From assembly GCA_012519365.1 (NCBI GenBank), contig JAAYQH010000096.1, forward strand, positions 1 to 5,774: a stretch of DNA of 5,774 nucleotides, given 5' to 3'. The position numbers were made by a program, and so were the translations under genes. This DNA is from Planctomycetota bacterium (GTDB lineage: Bacteria; Planctomycetota; Phycisphaerae; Sedimentisphaerales; Anaerohalosphaeraceae). Within the stretch, counting starts at the first letter, position 1, and the number at the start of each line of letters is the position of its first letter. Below the pieces are notes generated by a model that saw only the letters and a program-made list of their open reading frames with translations, made no database searches and was not told the DNA's origin. Below, one piece after another: positions 1 to 5,774 of this stretch.

Positions 1-1675
1 CAAGACAATCCACAATCCAATAATAAGTGGTCTTGTTAACCAGAGTGCCGAAGGTCGGAAAATTTGTCGTGTTAATCGCCACCCGTGAAACATCCGGTCC
101 TACCGAGACCTTGTCCATTTGGGGACGGTTCGGCTCAGTTCCCAGATAGACATCGCAAAAGATCTGGCCGTAGGGTTCATTCGGTTCGGGGTTTTTCCAT
201 TTCAATTCAGCCAGATCGGTCGACACCGCCGCGTCCAGATACGGCACAGGGTTATCAGCCCCTTCCGGCGCGACCAGGATATGCAGCACCGGACGATACT
301 CCGGAATGGCATAGTCGTGGGTGCAGAAATGCAACAACGCTGAGGAGTTGTGCAAAACAAACTGAACGATGCCGTCGCTGTCAGCCTGAAGAATCGGCAG
401 AACATCCACCGTGAACGCATCGCCCATCAGGCCGTCTGTTATTGACATCGTCGCGACGAACGTGGTTTTGGCCGGATCCAGTTCCTGCTGCGAATCTGTC
501 AGATTGCCCGGAGCGTTGTTCCATGTGATCGTGGTTTCCGTCCAGTCGATATTTTCACGGAAGGCGTCATTGACAGCGGAAATATCCACCCTGTTGGACC
601 CGCCCTTGGGCTCAAGCAGGGTAATCGTCAGGGTGGCTGATTTCAACGTAACGGTGTTGGGGTCGAGATCGCCCAAATCAAACTTAATCCACGATTTGGC
701 CGCCTTTTCGTCCGAGCGAACACTGAGTTTGCTCGAATCGGTCCGGTTGGTATCCGGGTTTTGAATCTCGGTTCGACAGCTTTGCGCGGCATAAATCTCA
801 TAGGGGATGCCAACAGGTGTACCTTCATAAGGGGGCTCCTCCCCGAGAATGTGTTCGACTTTAATCCGATGAAAATCCAGCACATCAGCCGTTCCTGCAG
901 CCGACGAAAAACGGAAGAATAATTGATCAAATTGGGTATAGATGCCCGTATCGTAGCCGCCGAATGTGCCGTCATCAAGAATCGAATGCGTCGAAAGAAC
1001 ACCCTGCGTATCGGCTATTGTAAAGGTAACTCGCATCTGATCGCTCGCAGGCCGCTCTAATTCAAGCGTCAGCGTGTAGGGCGTGTCAATCGACACGACA
1101 ATCGGATCACCGCCGCTGCTGATGCCCGGATAGGCACTGCCGCTGCCCAGCAGGCTGTCGGACAGCCCGGTAACGCGCTTTCCAACACTGGCATTGGAGC
1201 CGCTCGGCCCGCTGCTCAGCGGAAAGTGTACAGCATAGCCCGTCGAATCGGTCCAACAGCCATTACCGGTATCGGAATTGATATCCTCCAGCACCTGATC
1301 GTCGGTAGGGTCATAAAAAAGGCCGAAGCGGAAGGCTTTGGATGTGGTTTCGTAAAGGGCGCCGCGGGGGGTAAATTCAATCGTCGCGATCAACGTGTCG
1401 CCAACCGCCAACGACACGGGCGACTGGTTGTACGCAAAATACGTCCACATCTTTTGACTGCCGCTGGCAGCATTCTGATCAAAGGCCAGCGAACCGACGC
1501 CCATCGTCACGCCGCCCGGATGCGAAACCCAGACCGCAGACTCATGGGGGAGGTTGGTTTCCACACGGCTGGCATCAGCGAACGTGTCATCGAGCAGGAC
1601 ATCTGCGGCACAGACCCCTCCAACGGCCATAAGAGCCGCCCATAAAGCACATGTCTTGATGAAAGTGGTCTTCAT
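1..1675 (-). CDS. Large secreted multidomain protein, N-terminal part (paralogue domain + CBM96/DNRLRE + Fn3-like), partial
   Basis: An open frame of 558 codons runs from ATG at 1675 off the left edge, so the C-terminus is missing. A GAGGAG ribosome site (1683-1688) lies 7 nt upstream of the start. Residues 1-23 form a Sec signal peptide (MKTTF, then a hydrophobic core) with probable cleavage at VCA|AD. Residues 26-276 are a beta-rich domain about 75 % identical, without gaps, to the neighbouring PEP-CTERM protein at 2008-2895; I cannot name this domain. Residues 292-468 resemble the CBM96/DNRLRE type (SSKLSVR, IKFDLGDL, SATLTI, WTETTITWNNAP, EYRPVLHI), a family with carbohydrate-binding members. 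Residues 475-558 look like the Fn3-like module common in planctomycete surface proteins (LKWKNPEPN, CDVYLGTEPN, TTYYWIVD). The protein is probably exported and binds glycans at the surface; no catalytic motif is visible in this part. It has its own promoter and a putative operator upstream. The missing C-terminus may hold more binding domains or an anchor. Confidence 0.88.
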   Translation of the reverse strand, partial: MKTTFIKTCALWAALMAVGGVCAADVLLDDTFADASRVETNLPHESAVWVSHPGGVTMGVGSLAFDQNAASGSQKMWTYFAYNQSPVSLAVGDTLIATIEFTPRGALYETTSKAFRFGLFYDPTDDQVLEDINSDTGNGCWTDSTGYAVHFPLSSGPSGSNASVGKRVTGLSDSLLGSGSAYPGISSGGDPIVVSIDTPYTLTLELERPASDQMRVTFTIADTQGVLSTHSILDDGTFGGYDTGIYTQFDQLFFRFSSAAGTADVLDFHRIKVEHILGEEPPYEGTPVGIPYEIYAAQSCRTEIQNPDTNRTDSSKLSVRSDEKAAKSWIKFDLGDLDPNTVTLKSATLTITLLEPKGGSNRVDISAVNDAFRENIDWTETTITWNNAPGNLTDSQQELDPAKTTFVATMSITDGLMGDAFTVDVLPILQADSDGIVQFVLHNSSALLHFCTHDYAIPEYRPVLHILVAPEGADNPVPYLDAAVSTDLAELKWKNPEPNEPYGQIFCDVYLGTEPNRPQMDKVSVGPDVSRVAINTTNFPTFGTLVNKTTYYWIVDCL

Positions 1676-1779
1676 TTTACGTCTCCTCAATCTCTGTGGT
1701 TAGAAATACCTGTTCACCCGGCCCGACAAACGCGGCAACTGCCGGGTCCGAGATCCCCGCATCACGTACCGATTTATCT

Positions 1780-1808
1780 ACTATCTTTGGACAGTTCACG
1801 CAGAACAA
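1780..1808 (-). promoter_or_regulatory. Sigma-70-like promoter of the left-hand secreted protein
   Basis: On the minus strand a -35 box TTGTTC (1803-1808) and a -10 box GATAGT (1780-1785) are separated by exactly 17 bp. The -10 matches the consensus at four of six positions, so the promoter would be weak alone, which fits a need for an activator. The geometry matches the promoter of the paralogue (TTGTTT, 17 bp, CATAAT) at 3005-3033. The predicted transcript starts near 1773 and has a leader of about 100 nt. That leader contains a 7-bp GC-rich inverted repeat (1716-1722 with 1741-1747). Confidence 0.55.
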
Positions 1809-1845
1809 GGCAATCTTGCGCTAAAATAAAAGTGTTTTTGCGCAA
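1806..1845 (-). promoter_or_regulatory. Putative AraC/XylR-type operator, copy 1
   Basis: On the plus strand this reads CAAGGCAATCTTGCGC (1806-1821), a 16-bp AT-rich spacer, then TTGCGCAA (1838-1845). The two TTGCGC cores are 22 bp apart, about two helical turns, in direct orientation; the outer one is also a palindrome. The inner end overlaps the -35 hexamer by three bases. The same 40-bp arrangement lies at 3031-3070 before the paralogous gene, although the DNA between operator and start codon is otherwise unlike. Tandem half-sites next to the -35 are typical of AraC-family activators, and a XylR-like regulator is encoded nearby. Binding by that regulator is inferred. Confidence 0.6.
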
Positions 1846-1881
1846 GTCTCTTGTTCGGCGCGACCCGTCGGCCGTGTTCAT

Positions 1882-1917
1882 AAAAACGGCCATCATACCG
1901 CGCAGTATCATGGCCGT
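1882..1917 (-). terminator. Rho-independent terminator of the PEP-CTERM gene
   Basis: Reading the minus strand, ACGGCCAT pairs with ATGGCCGT (1910-1917 with 1886-1893). An inner ATAC/GTAT pairing surrounds the loop TGCGCG, and the 3' arm is followed by a T run (1882-1885, extending from the arm). The hairpin lies about 90 nt beyond the stop codon of the gene at 2008-2895 and before the operator of the next minus-strand gene, so the two paralogues are separate transcription units. Confidence 0.75.
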
Positions 1918-2007
1918 CCTCTTCCTTCAACGGGGAACCCTTTGCCCCGAAAATCTGTCCTTCAATTGTGGAGTAATTACGCCGCGTACCGTTATTAATA
2001 CGCCGTC

Positions 2008-2895
2008 TTAATTCCGACGTTTCAGCAGCGCCGCTGCGCCCAAACCCAGAAACGCTAACGACGCCGGCTCGGGGACAATCTGCTCGACCTTGATACTGTG
2101 AAAATCCAATACATCGGCTGTTCCTGAAGCCGACGAAAAGCGGAAGAAAAGGTGATCAAATTGCGTATAGACGCCCATATCGTAGCCGCCGAATGTGCCG
2201 TCATCGACGATACTGTTTGACGAAAGCACACCCGTTGCATCGGCAATGGAAAACGACACGAGCATCTGATCAACCGCCTGGTAGTCCAGCGCAAAAGTCA
2301 GAGTGTACAGCGTCCCTTCGGCCACGGTAAACGCATCGCCGCCGCTGGTCAATCCCGGATAGGCCGAACCGCTGCCCAGCAGGCTGCTGGTCAGATCGGC
2401 AATCCGCTTGCCAAGGCTGGAATTGGACGAACTCGGGCCTGAACTGAGCGGAAAATGAACCGCATAGCCCGTCGAGTCGCCCCATCGTCCTTTGCCGTCA
2501 TCAGAATTCATATCCTCCAGCACCTGCCCATCGGTGGGATCATAAAACAGACCGAAACGAAAATTTTTGGACGTTGTGTCATACACCGTTTGCCGCGGGG
2601 TGAACTCAATTGTGGTGACAAGTTGATGACCCACCTGCAGGGTAACGGGTGCCCCTTCAGGTGCAAAATACGTCCACATCTTTTGGCTGCCGCTGGCAGC
2701 ATTCTGATTAAAGGCCAGCGAACCGACGCCCATTGTCACGCCGTCCGGATGCGAAACCCAGACCGCTGACTCTTGAGGAAGATTGGTTTCCAGGCGACTG
2801 GCGTCGGCAAACGTATCATACAGCAAAACTTCCGCAGAGGCCATGCCGCCAAACACCACAATGAGACTTAAAACGACCGTGACAGACTTTTTCAT
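2008..2895 (-). CDS. Secreted PEP-CTERM sorting-domain protein (295 aa)
   Basis: I place the start at ATG 2895 because AGGAG (2903-2907) lies 7 nt upstream, the same spacing as in the paralogue; ATG 2898 is directly adjacent and possible. Residues 1-21 are a Sec signal peptide (MKKSV, hydrophobic core, ASA|EV). Residues 23-273 form a soluble beta-rich domain rich in G, S, T and aromatic residues (GYAVHFPLSSGPS, GSGSAYPG, DDGTFGGYD, YTQFDHLFFRFSSASGTADVLDFH). I cannot assign it to a named family. Residues 274-295 are a PEP-CTERM tail: the VPEPAS motif, a short hydrophobic helix (LAFLGLGAAALL) and basic KRRN. In this family the tail is recognised by an exosortase (EpsH/XrtA type) and directs the protein to the cell surface or the extracellular matrix. 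The gene is monocistronic, with its own promoter, operator and terminator. It is a close paralogue of the N-terminal domain of the gene at 1-1675. Confidence 0.92.
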   Translation of the reverse strand: MKKSVTVVLSLIVVFGGMASAEVLLYDTFADASRLETNLPQESAVWVSHPDGVTMGVGSLAFNQNAASGSQKMWTYFAPEGAPVTLQVGHQLVTTIEFTPRQTVYDTTSKNFRFGLFYDPTDGQVLEDMNSDDGKGRWGDSTGYAVHFPLSSGPSSSNSSLGKRIADLTSSLLGSGSAYPGLTSGGDAFTVAEGTLYTLTFALDYQAVDQMLVSFSIADATGVLSSNSIVDDGTFGGYDMGVYTQFDHLFFRFSSASGTADVLDFHSIKVEQIVPEPASLAFLGLGAAALLKRRN

Positions 2896-2902
2896 CATTC
2901 CT

Positions 2903-2908
2903 CTCCTT
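2903..2908 (-). promoter_or_regulatory. Ribosome binding site deciding the start of the PEP-CTERM gene
   Basis: The minus strand reads AAGGAG within GAAAGGAGAGG, 7 nt before ATG 2895 and 4 nt before ATG 2898. It argues against a start at 3060, which would place the operator and promoter inside the coding region and put a 55-residue segment ahead of a clear signal peptide. Confidence 0.8.
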
Positions 2909-3004
2909 TCGAATTGAAAAACACTCTCCGCACTCAGCCCAAAACCGATTTGGTCCGGCGGGAAAAAACTACGCCCTTTATAGAGCCTTCTCATCCATAG
3001 TAGG

Positions 3005-3033
3005 ATTATGGGAAAAACCGGGAGCAAAAACAA
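3005..3033 (-). promoter_or_regulatory. Sigma-70-like promoter of the PEP-CTERM gene
   Basis: On the minus strand -35 TTGTTT (3028-3033) and -10 CATAAT (3005-3010) are separated by 17 bp. The -10 matches the consensus at five of six positions. The box positions relative to the operator are identical to those of the paralogous promoter at 1780-1808. The predicted start lies near 2998, giving a leader of about 100 nt. Confidence 0.6.
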
Positions 3034-3070
3034 GCCAATCTTGCGCATTAAAAAAATCAATTTTGCGCAA
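3031..3070 (-). promoter_or_regulatory. Putative AraC/XylR-type operator, copy 2
   Basis: The plus strand reads CAAGCCAATCTTGCGC (3031-3046), a 16-bp AT-rich spacer, then TTGCGCAA (3063-3070). It matches copy 1 (1806-1845) at 15 of 16 inner bases and all 8 outer bases, with the same 22-bp spacing of TTGCGC cores. It overlaps the -35 box of the PEP-CTERM promoter by three bases. It also lies in the region between this gene and the divergent XylR-like regulator, so autoregulation is possible; it is, however, about 270 bp from the regulator's start codon. Confidence 0.6.
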
Positions 3071-3251
3071 TTTCATCGGTAAAAACCCAGTTGGGCACGG
3101 CGTTTTAACTGCCCCAAAGAAAAGAGGCTGCAATCCTAATCCTGGTCGCTCATGGTCGCTCCCCAGCGTTTACAGACCCTCATTGCGCCCCGAGTTGCTG
3201 ATCTAAACTGAGACAAATGTCTTGGAAAAGTCTTGATTTCAAGGATATCGC
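3071..3251. other. Upstream leader between operator 2 and the regulator promoter; no gene seen
   Basis: I find no convincing coding region here. The stretch holds an inverted repeat, TTGGGCA (3091-3097) with TGCCCCAA (3110-3117). Read on the minus strand, it is followed after a few bases by a TTTTT run (3081-3085), so it might be a weak terminator shielding the PEP-CTERM promoter. It also has a tandem 10-bp repeat TGGTCGCTCA/TGGTCGCTCC (3143-3162), a lone TTGCGC (3183-3188), and small palindromes GACAAATGTC (3212-3221) and CTTGATTTCAAG (3232-3243). Confidence 0.4.
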
Positions 3252-3278
3252 TTGACTTGTCTTTGAGTGGACGATAAA
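3252..3278 (+). promoter_or_regulatory. Possible promoter of the XylR-like regulator
   Basis: The -35 candidate TTGACT (3252-3257) matches the consensus at five of six positions. The -10 candidate GATAAA (3273-3278) matches at four of six, but the spacer is only 15 bp. It lies about 60 bp before the start codon. Several CTTG/CAAG copies surround it (3221, 3232, 3240, 3251, 3256), which may mark a regulator site. Confidence 0.35.
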
Positions 3279-3338
3279 GTGAAGGCGGCTTTACCAGCCG
3301 GACAGCTGAAAATCGGACTCTGAAGGAGACCAAGGTCG

Positions 3339-4525
3339 ATGCGGGATACGATCAAAGTGGCATTTGCCCATAATAATATCTCCCATAACACCCAGGGGAT
3401 TATGGCCGGAATTACAGAGTTTATGCGAACCAAAGAGCATTGGCAGTTGATTGTCTGGCCGGACAGTTCGCTTGAATCGCTCGAATTTTTGAAAAATCGC
3501 GGCTGCAAAGGGGCCTTTGTCAGCGTGCAAACCTCCACAAAAGCCCAGCAACTTCTCAAACTCGGCATCCCCGTTATCGCGTTGAACGCCATGCAGGATA
3601 TGCTGAATTTGCCCTATATCAGCGCCGATTCGGAGCAGGTATCCAAAACAGCCTTTGAGTACTTAGCCGGCAGGCATTTTACGCATTTTGGATTTTTCGG
3701 GCTGGCGCAGGCCCGATGGTCTCGCGAACGACTGCATCATTTTTCTCGTTTTGCTGCCCATGCAGGCTACATGGTTCGTGTGTACGAGTGCGAACAGGCC
3801 GCCATCACCGACGAAGTTCCGTACACCAAACTTTGGATCGATATGATTCTTAACGAAGGGCAGCAGGACCTGCTCAAGTGGCTGACGGATTTGCCCAAGC
3901 CCGCGGCCATTTTGGCAAGCTGCGATATTCTGGCGTGTCATTTGAGCAATTCGCCCGCGAAGCGGGGCTGTCTATCCCCGATGAGGTGGCGATTCTTGGC
4001 GTAAACAACGATCAGGCGTTGTGCAATCTGTGCGACCCGCCGCTGTCCAGCATCGCGTTTGATTTCAAAAAGGCAGGCATTGAAGCGGCCGAACTGATGA
4101 GTCGTCTGATGGCCAGGCAGGACAGCCCGAAGGGACAATGGATCCGCATTCAGCCGGCCTATGTCAAAAGCCGTCGCTCCACGGATATATTCGCGATTGA
4201 GGACCCGGATGTGATTGCCGCGCTGGCGTTCATTCGCGACCATTCCTGCCACCCTTTGCAGGTTGAAGATGTCGCGCAGGCAGTCTGTGTGAGCCGACGG
4301 TCGCTGCAATTGAAGTTTCAAAAAATGCTGGGCTGCTCCGTGCATGACCAAATCACACAGGCTCATCTTGAAAACGCCAAGGCGATGTTGATTGATACCG
4401 ACCTGCCGATTGATGAAATCGCGGTCCGCTCAGGGTTTCATTATACCACCAATATGCGGCGGGTCTTCAAAGAGCGCACCGGCCTGCTGCCGCATGTCTA
4501 TCGAAACGCTCATCGTTTAACCTGA
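3339..4525 (+). CDS. XylR-like AraC-family transcriptional regulator, frameshifted
   Basis: AAGGAG (3323-3328) precedes ATG 3339. The first frame encodes residues 1-201. It then derails, and the homologous reading continues from about 3941 in the -1 frame to TGA at 4523-4525. The joined product is 395 aa, close to E. coli XylR as I recall it (about 392). Residues 1 to about 285 are a periplasmic-binding-protein-like sensor of the LacI/XylR type (KVAFAHNN, TQGIMAGITEF, HFGFFGL, PKPAAILASCDILA, AGLSIPDEVAILGVNND, then RRSTD before the linker). Residues 290-393 are an AraC DNA-binding domain with two helix-turn-helices, at about 309-332 (VEDVAQAVCVSRRSLQLKF) and 357-383 (PIDEIAVRSGFHYTTNMRRVF), ending with P..YR. 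XylR of E. coli binds xylose and activates transcription; the ligand here is unknown. The gene is divergent from the PEP-CTERM gene and is the likely reader of the operators at 1806-1845 and 3031-3070. The break may be a real mutation or a sequencing error. Confidence 0.88.
3939..3946 (+). other. Frameshift site in the XylR-like regulator
   Basis: Frame one reads ...CTG GCG TGT CAT TTG AGC and soon becomes unlike the family. Adding one T to the TTT at 3941-3943 gives CAT TTT GAG CAA, and the protein then reads CDILACH-FEQFAREAGLSIPDEV. This restores the spacing from the Asp to the xxIP/VP motif seen in E. coli XylR without a gap. Without the repair, the first frame stops at 4004 after 221 residues and the product lacks the DNA-binding domain. 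Confidence 0.8.
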
Positions 4526-4561
4526 GTACACAGGAAATCAGCCGCGCTGTAAGCCCTGCAT

Positions 4562-4601
4562 AAAAAGAAAAAGGCAGACAGGGAAAATCGCCCTGCCTGC
4601 C
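4562..4601 (-). terminator. Strong rho-independent terminator of the right-hand secreted protein gene
   Basis: On the minus strand GGCAGGCAGGG (4591-4601) pairs with CCCTGTCTGCC (4573-4583). This is an 11-bp stem with one G-U pair and a 7-nt loop, followed by TTTTTCTTTTT (4562-4572). It lies about 40 nt beyond the stop codon at 4642. On the plus strand the same stem has one A-C mismatch and no T run, so it would serve the convergent regulator poorly. Confidence 0.88.
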
Positions 4602-4608
4602 TGCCTGC
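4592..4608. repeat. Four-copy CCTG microsatellite in the terminator stem
   Basis: The plus strand has CCTG four times in a row plus a final C. It forms one arm of the terminator stem, so the arm can pair in several registers, and copy number could vary by slippage without harming termination. Confidence 0.7.
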
Positions 4609-4641
4609 AAAACGCCGGTGCTCGATAAAGTTCTTGCCGTC

Positions 4642-5774
4642 TTACTCGCACGCCTCCAGCGGATACCGTCCACACGTCAGCCATTCGGCGGCAAACAGGA
4701 CGAAATCCTCCATGTCAACGCGACAGTCGCCGTTAAAATCAAACGAAGAGGCATACTCATTGATACAGAGCCCGATGCCGCTGGTTTCATAGTACAGTTG
4801 TGCGATTTCGAACTTGTCCAGCGGATAGTTGAAGACCCGCAGGTCATCCATCCCGCCGGCGTAACCAACCGTAGGAATGGTGCGGTCCGCAGCGGATCGA
4901 GCGGCCCCCAAAAGCACGCCATACTGCCAGGGCTTAAACTCTTGAGGCGTACCGACACCGGTCATGGAGGCCACCTCGACGCCATTGACATACAGTTTCA
5001 TATGGTCGCCGGCCTGCCAGGTAGTCGTCACGAGGTACCACTGTTCATCTCCGATTCCCACCGGACTGCCGCCGGCCTGGAGAGTGCCCATCTCATAGTA
5101 GGCCCCGTCAACCGGTTCACCGCGAACGATGATGCGGGGTTGGCTGCCGGCCAGGGAGAAGCCAAAGCCGGTGGTGCCTATCCCCTCGGCATTATTGTCG
5201 TTGAAATTGGCCATCAGGTTGCCCGCCACGGTCGGATTCACCCACACGCTGAGGGTGGCCGCTTCCATTCCGTTGCCGGTACCGGCCTTGGGGAACGCCT
5301 CAGTGCCCAGATCGACATAGTTGCCCGCAGCAAACCAGGCCGCCCGACCGTCGATGCCATCGACAAAACTCGGCCCGGGGAGGTTGGCGTCCGGATAGTT
5401 CAGCCCGATGCCGGAGGTCGCATTGACCAGATCGACAAAATCATCCTCAAACGGATAGTGAGCCAACAGTTTCTTGATGATCAAACCGGCACGACCGGAT
5501 TCCAGCTGTCCTTGTTCCATGTTGGCAATGATGCAGTAATACTGAGCCTGATCGTCTTCCGTGGCATTCAGCACCGTCAGCGTGGTTTTCGATGTGCCGT
5601 CATTTTCAACAGCGTATCGACTCGGATCAAACGGAATGCCGAACTCGTCGGTCAGAACCTCATCATTTACGCCATCTACATACTTGTACCATACCGCGAA
5701 GGCCGGAGAGAAACTGGTATATTCAACCACAAAAGCAACGTCCTGGCCGCTATCGGCAAACACCATTTTCGGGG
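4642..5774 (-). CDS. Secreted Ig-LamG-dockerin-type protein, C-terminal part, partial
   Basis: The frame is open to the right edge. The first in-window ATG (5766) falls inside an Ig-like strand pattern (preceded by ..PK, then MVFADSGQDVAFVVEY), so the true start lies outside. Counting from that Met: residues 1 to about 97 are an Ig-like domain (W26; DQAQYYC at 72-78; the usual first Cys is replaced by Val). Residues 98-330 are a LamG/concanavalin-like domain (HYPFEDDFVD, GRAAWFAAGNYVDLG, LSVWVNPT, WYLVTTTWQAGDHMKLYVNGVEVAS, GGMDDLRVFNYPLDKFEIAQLY). Residues 342-374 are one dockerin-type calcium loop (DFNGDCRVDMEDFVLFAAEWL) followed by C..YP...C. A full cellulosomal dockerin has two such loops; single ones are common at the ends of planctomycete secreted proteins. 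The expected role is carbohydrate or surface binding outside the cell. It is convergent with the regulator and ends at its own terminator. Its promoter is out of view. Confidence 0.88.
   Translation of the reverse strand, partial: PKMVFADSGQDVAFVVEYTSFSPAFAVWYKYVDGVNDEVLTDEFGIPFDPSRYAVENDGTSKTTLTVLNATEDDQAQYYCIIANMEQGQLESGRAGLIIKKLLAHYPFEDDFVDLVNATSGIGLNYPDANLPGPSFVDGIDGRAAWFAAGNYVDLGTEAFPKAGTGNGMEAATLSVWVNPTVAGNLMANFNDNNAEGIGTTGFGFSLAGSQPRIIVRGEPVDGAYYEMGTLQAGGSPVGIGDEQWYLVTTTWQAGDHMKLYVNGVEVASMTGVGTPQEFKPWQYGVLLGAARSAADRTIPTVGYAGGMDDLRVFNYPLDKFEIAQLYYETSGIGLCINEYASSFDFNGDCRVDMEDFVLFAAEWLTCGRYPLEACE

Noticed and set aside
643..1002. Minus-strand 119-codon open frame
   Set aside because: It is a shifted-frame shadow of the large gene at 1-1675. 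Its resemblance to the frame at 2055-2294 only mirrors the paralogy of the real genes.
1226..1645. Plus-strand open frame, with a similar one at 2455-2769
   Set aside because: Both are antisense shadows of the paralogous domains. They look alike because the real genes do, and neither has a convincing start context.
1787..2011. Plus-strand 74-codon open frame in the intergenic region
   Set aside because: It runs through the promoter, the operator and the terminator, and it has no recognisable protein features.
2896..3060. N-terminal extension of the PEP-CTERM protein to ATG 3060, which looks like a membrane segment
   Set aside because: It would cover the operator, the -35/-10 boxes and the ribosome site, and it would precede a normal signal peptide. 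The paralogue has no such extension.
3143..3162. Tandem 10-bp repeat TGGTCGCTCa/c
   Set aside because: Only two short copies exist, without symmetry or a clear relation to a promoter; too little to call a site.
3183..3188. Third TTGCGC as another operator
   Set aside because: There is no partner core 22 bp away on either side and none of the CAAGsCAATC flank; a lone hexamer is expected by chance in a window of this size.
3939..3946. Programmed -1 frameshift in the regulator
   Set aside because: The sequence TGT CAT TTG has no X XXY YYZ slippery heptamer, and I see no clear downstream stimulator. A lost base explains it more simply.
5764..5766. ATG as true start of the Ig-LamG-dockerin gene
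   Set aside because: It lies inside an Ig-like strand pattern, there is no signal peptide, too little upstream sequence is visible to judge a ribosome site, and the frame stays open to the edge.

Overview
The window looks like a piece of a Planctomycetota genome, most likely class Phycisphaerae. Three things suggest this: a PEP-CTERM sorting tail (VPEPASLAFLGLG...KRRN), a single-repeat dockerin-like C-terminus (FNGDCRVDMEDFVLFAAEWL followed by C..YP...C), and large secreted proteins built from CBM96/DNRLRE, Fn3-like, Ig-like and LamG modules. This assignment rests on family knowledge and was not checked by a search. Layout: (1) positions 1-1675, minus strand, the first 558 residues of a large secreted multidomain protein that runs off the left edge. 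(2) 1676-2007, an intergenic region with the promoter and a putative operator of gene 1 and the rho-independent terminator of gene 2. (3) 2008-2895, minus strand, a complete secreted PEP-CTERM protein whose roughly 250-residue body is about 75 % identical, without gaps, to the N-terminal domain of gene 1. (4) 2896-3338, a divergent control region with a second copy of the operator and promoter layout, then the leader of the regulator. (5) 3339-4525, plus strand, an AraC-family regulator of the XylR type, broken by an apparent one-base deletion near 3941. (6) 4562-4601, a strong terminator serving the minus strand. (7) 4642-5774, minus strand, the Ig-LamG-dockerin C-terminal part of another secreted protein that enters from the right edge. 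The window reads as a small sensor-plus-effector locus. A XylR-like regulator sits beside two paralogous exported proteins. Each of these has its own sigma-70-like promoter, and each promoter is preceded by the same 40-bp element: CAAGsCAATCTTGCGC, a 16-bp AT-rich spacer, then TTGCGCAA. The TTGCGC cores are 22 bp apart, the element abuts the -35 box, and it lies about 140-146 bp before each start codon. The simplest hypothesis is that the regulator senses a sugar and activates both surface proteins through this element. The operator and the promoter geometry are read directly from the sequence. The link to the regulator and to a sugar is inference. The roughly 250-residue shared domain has no name I can give it.
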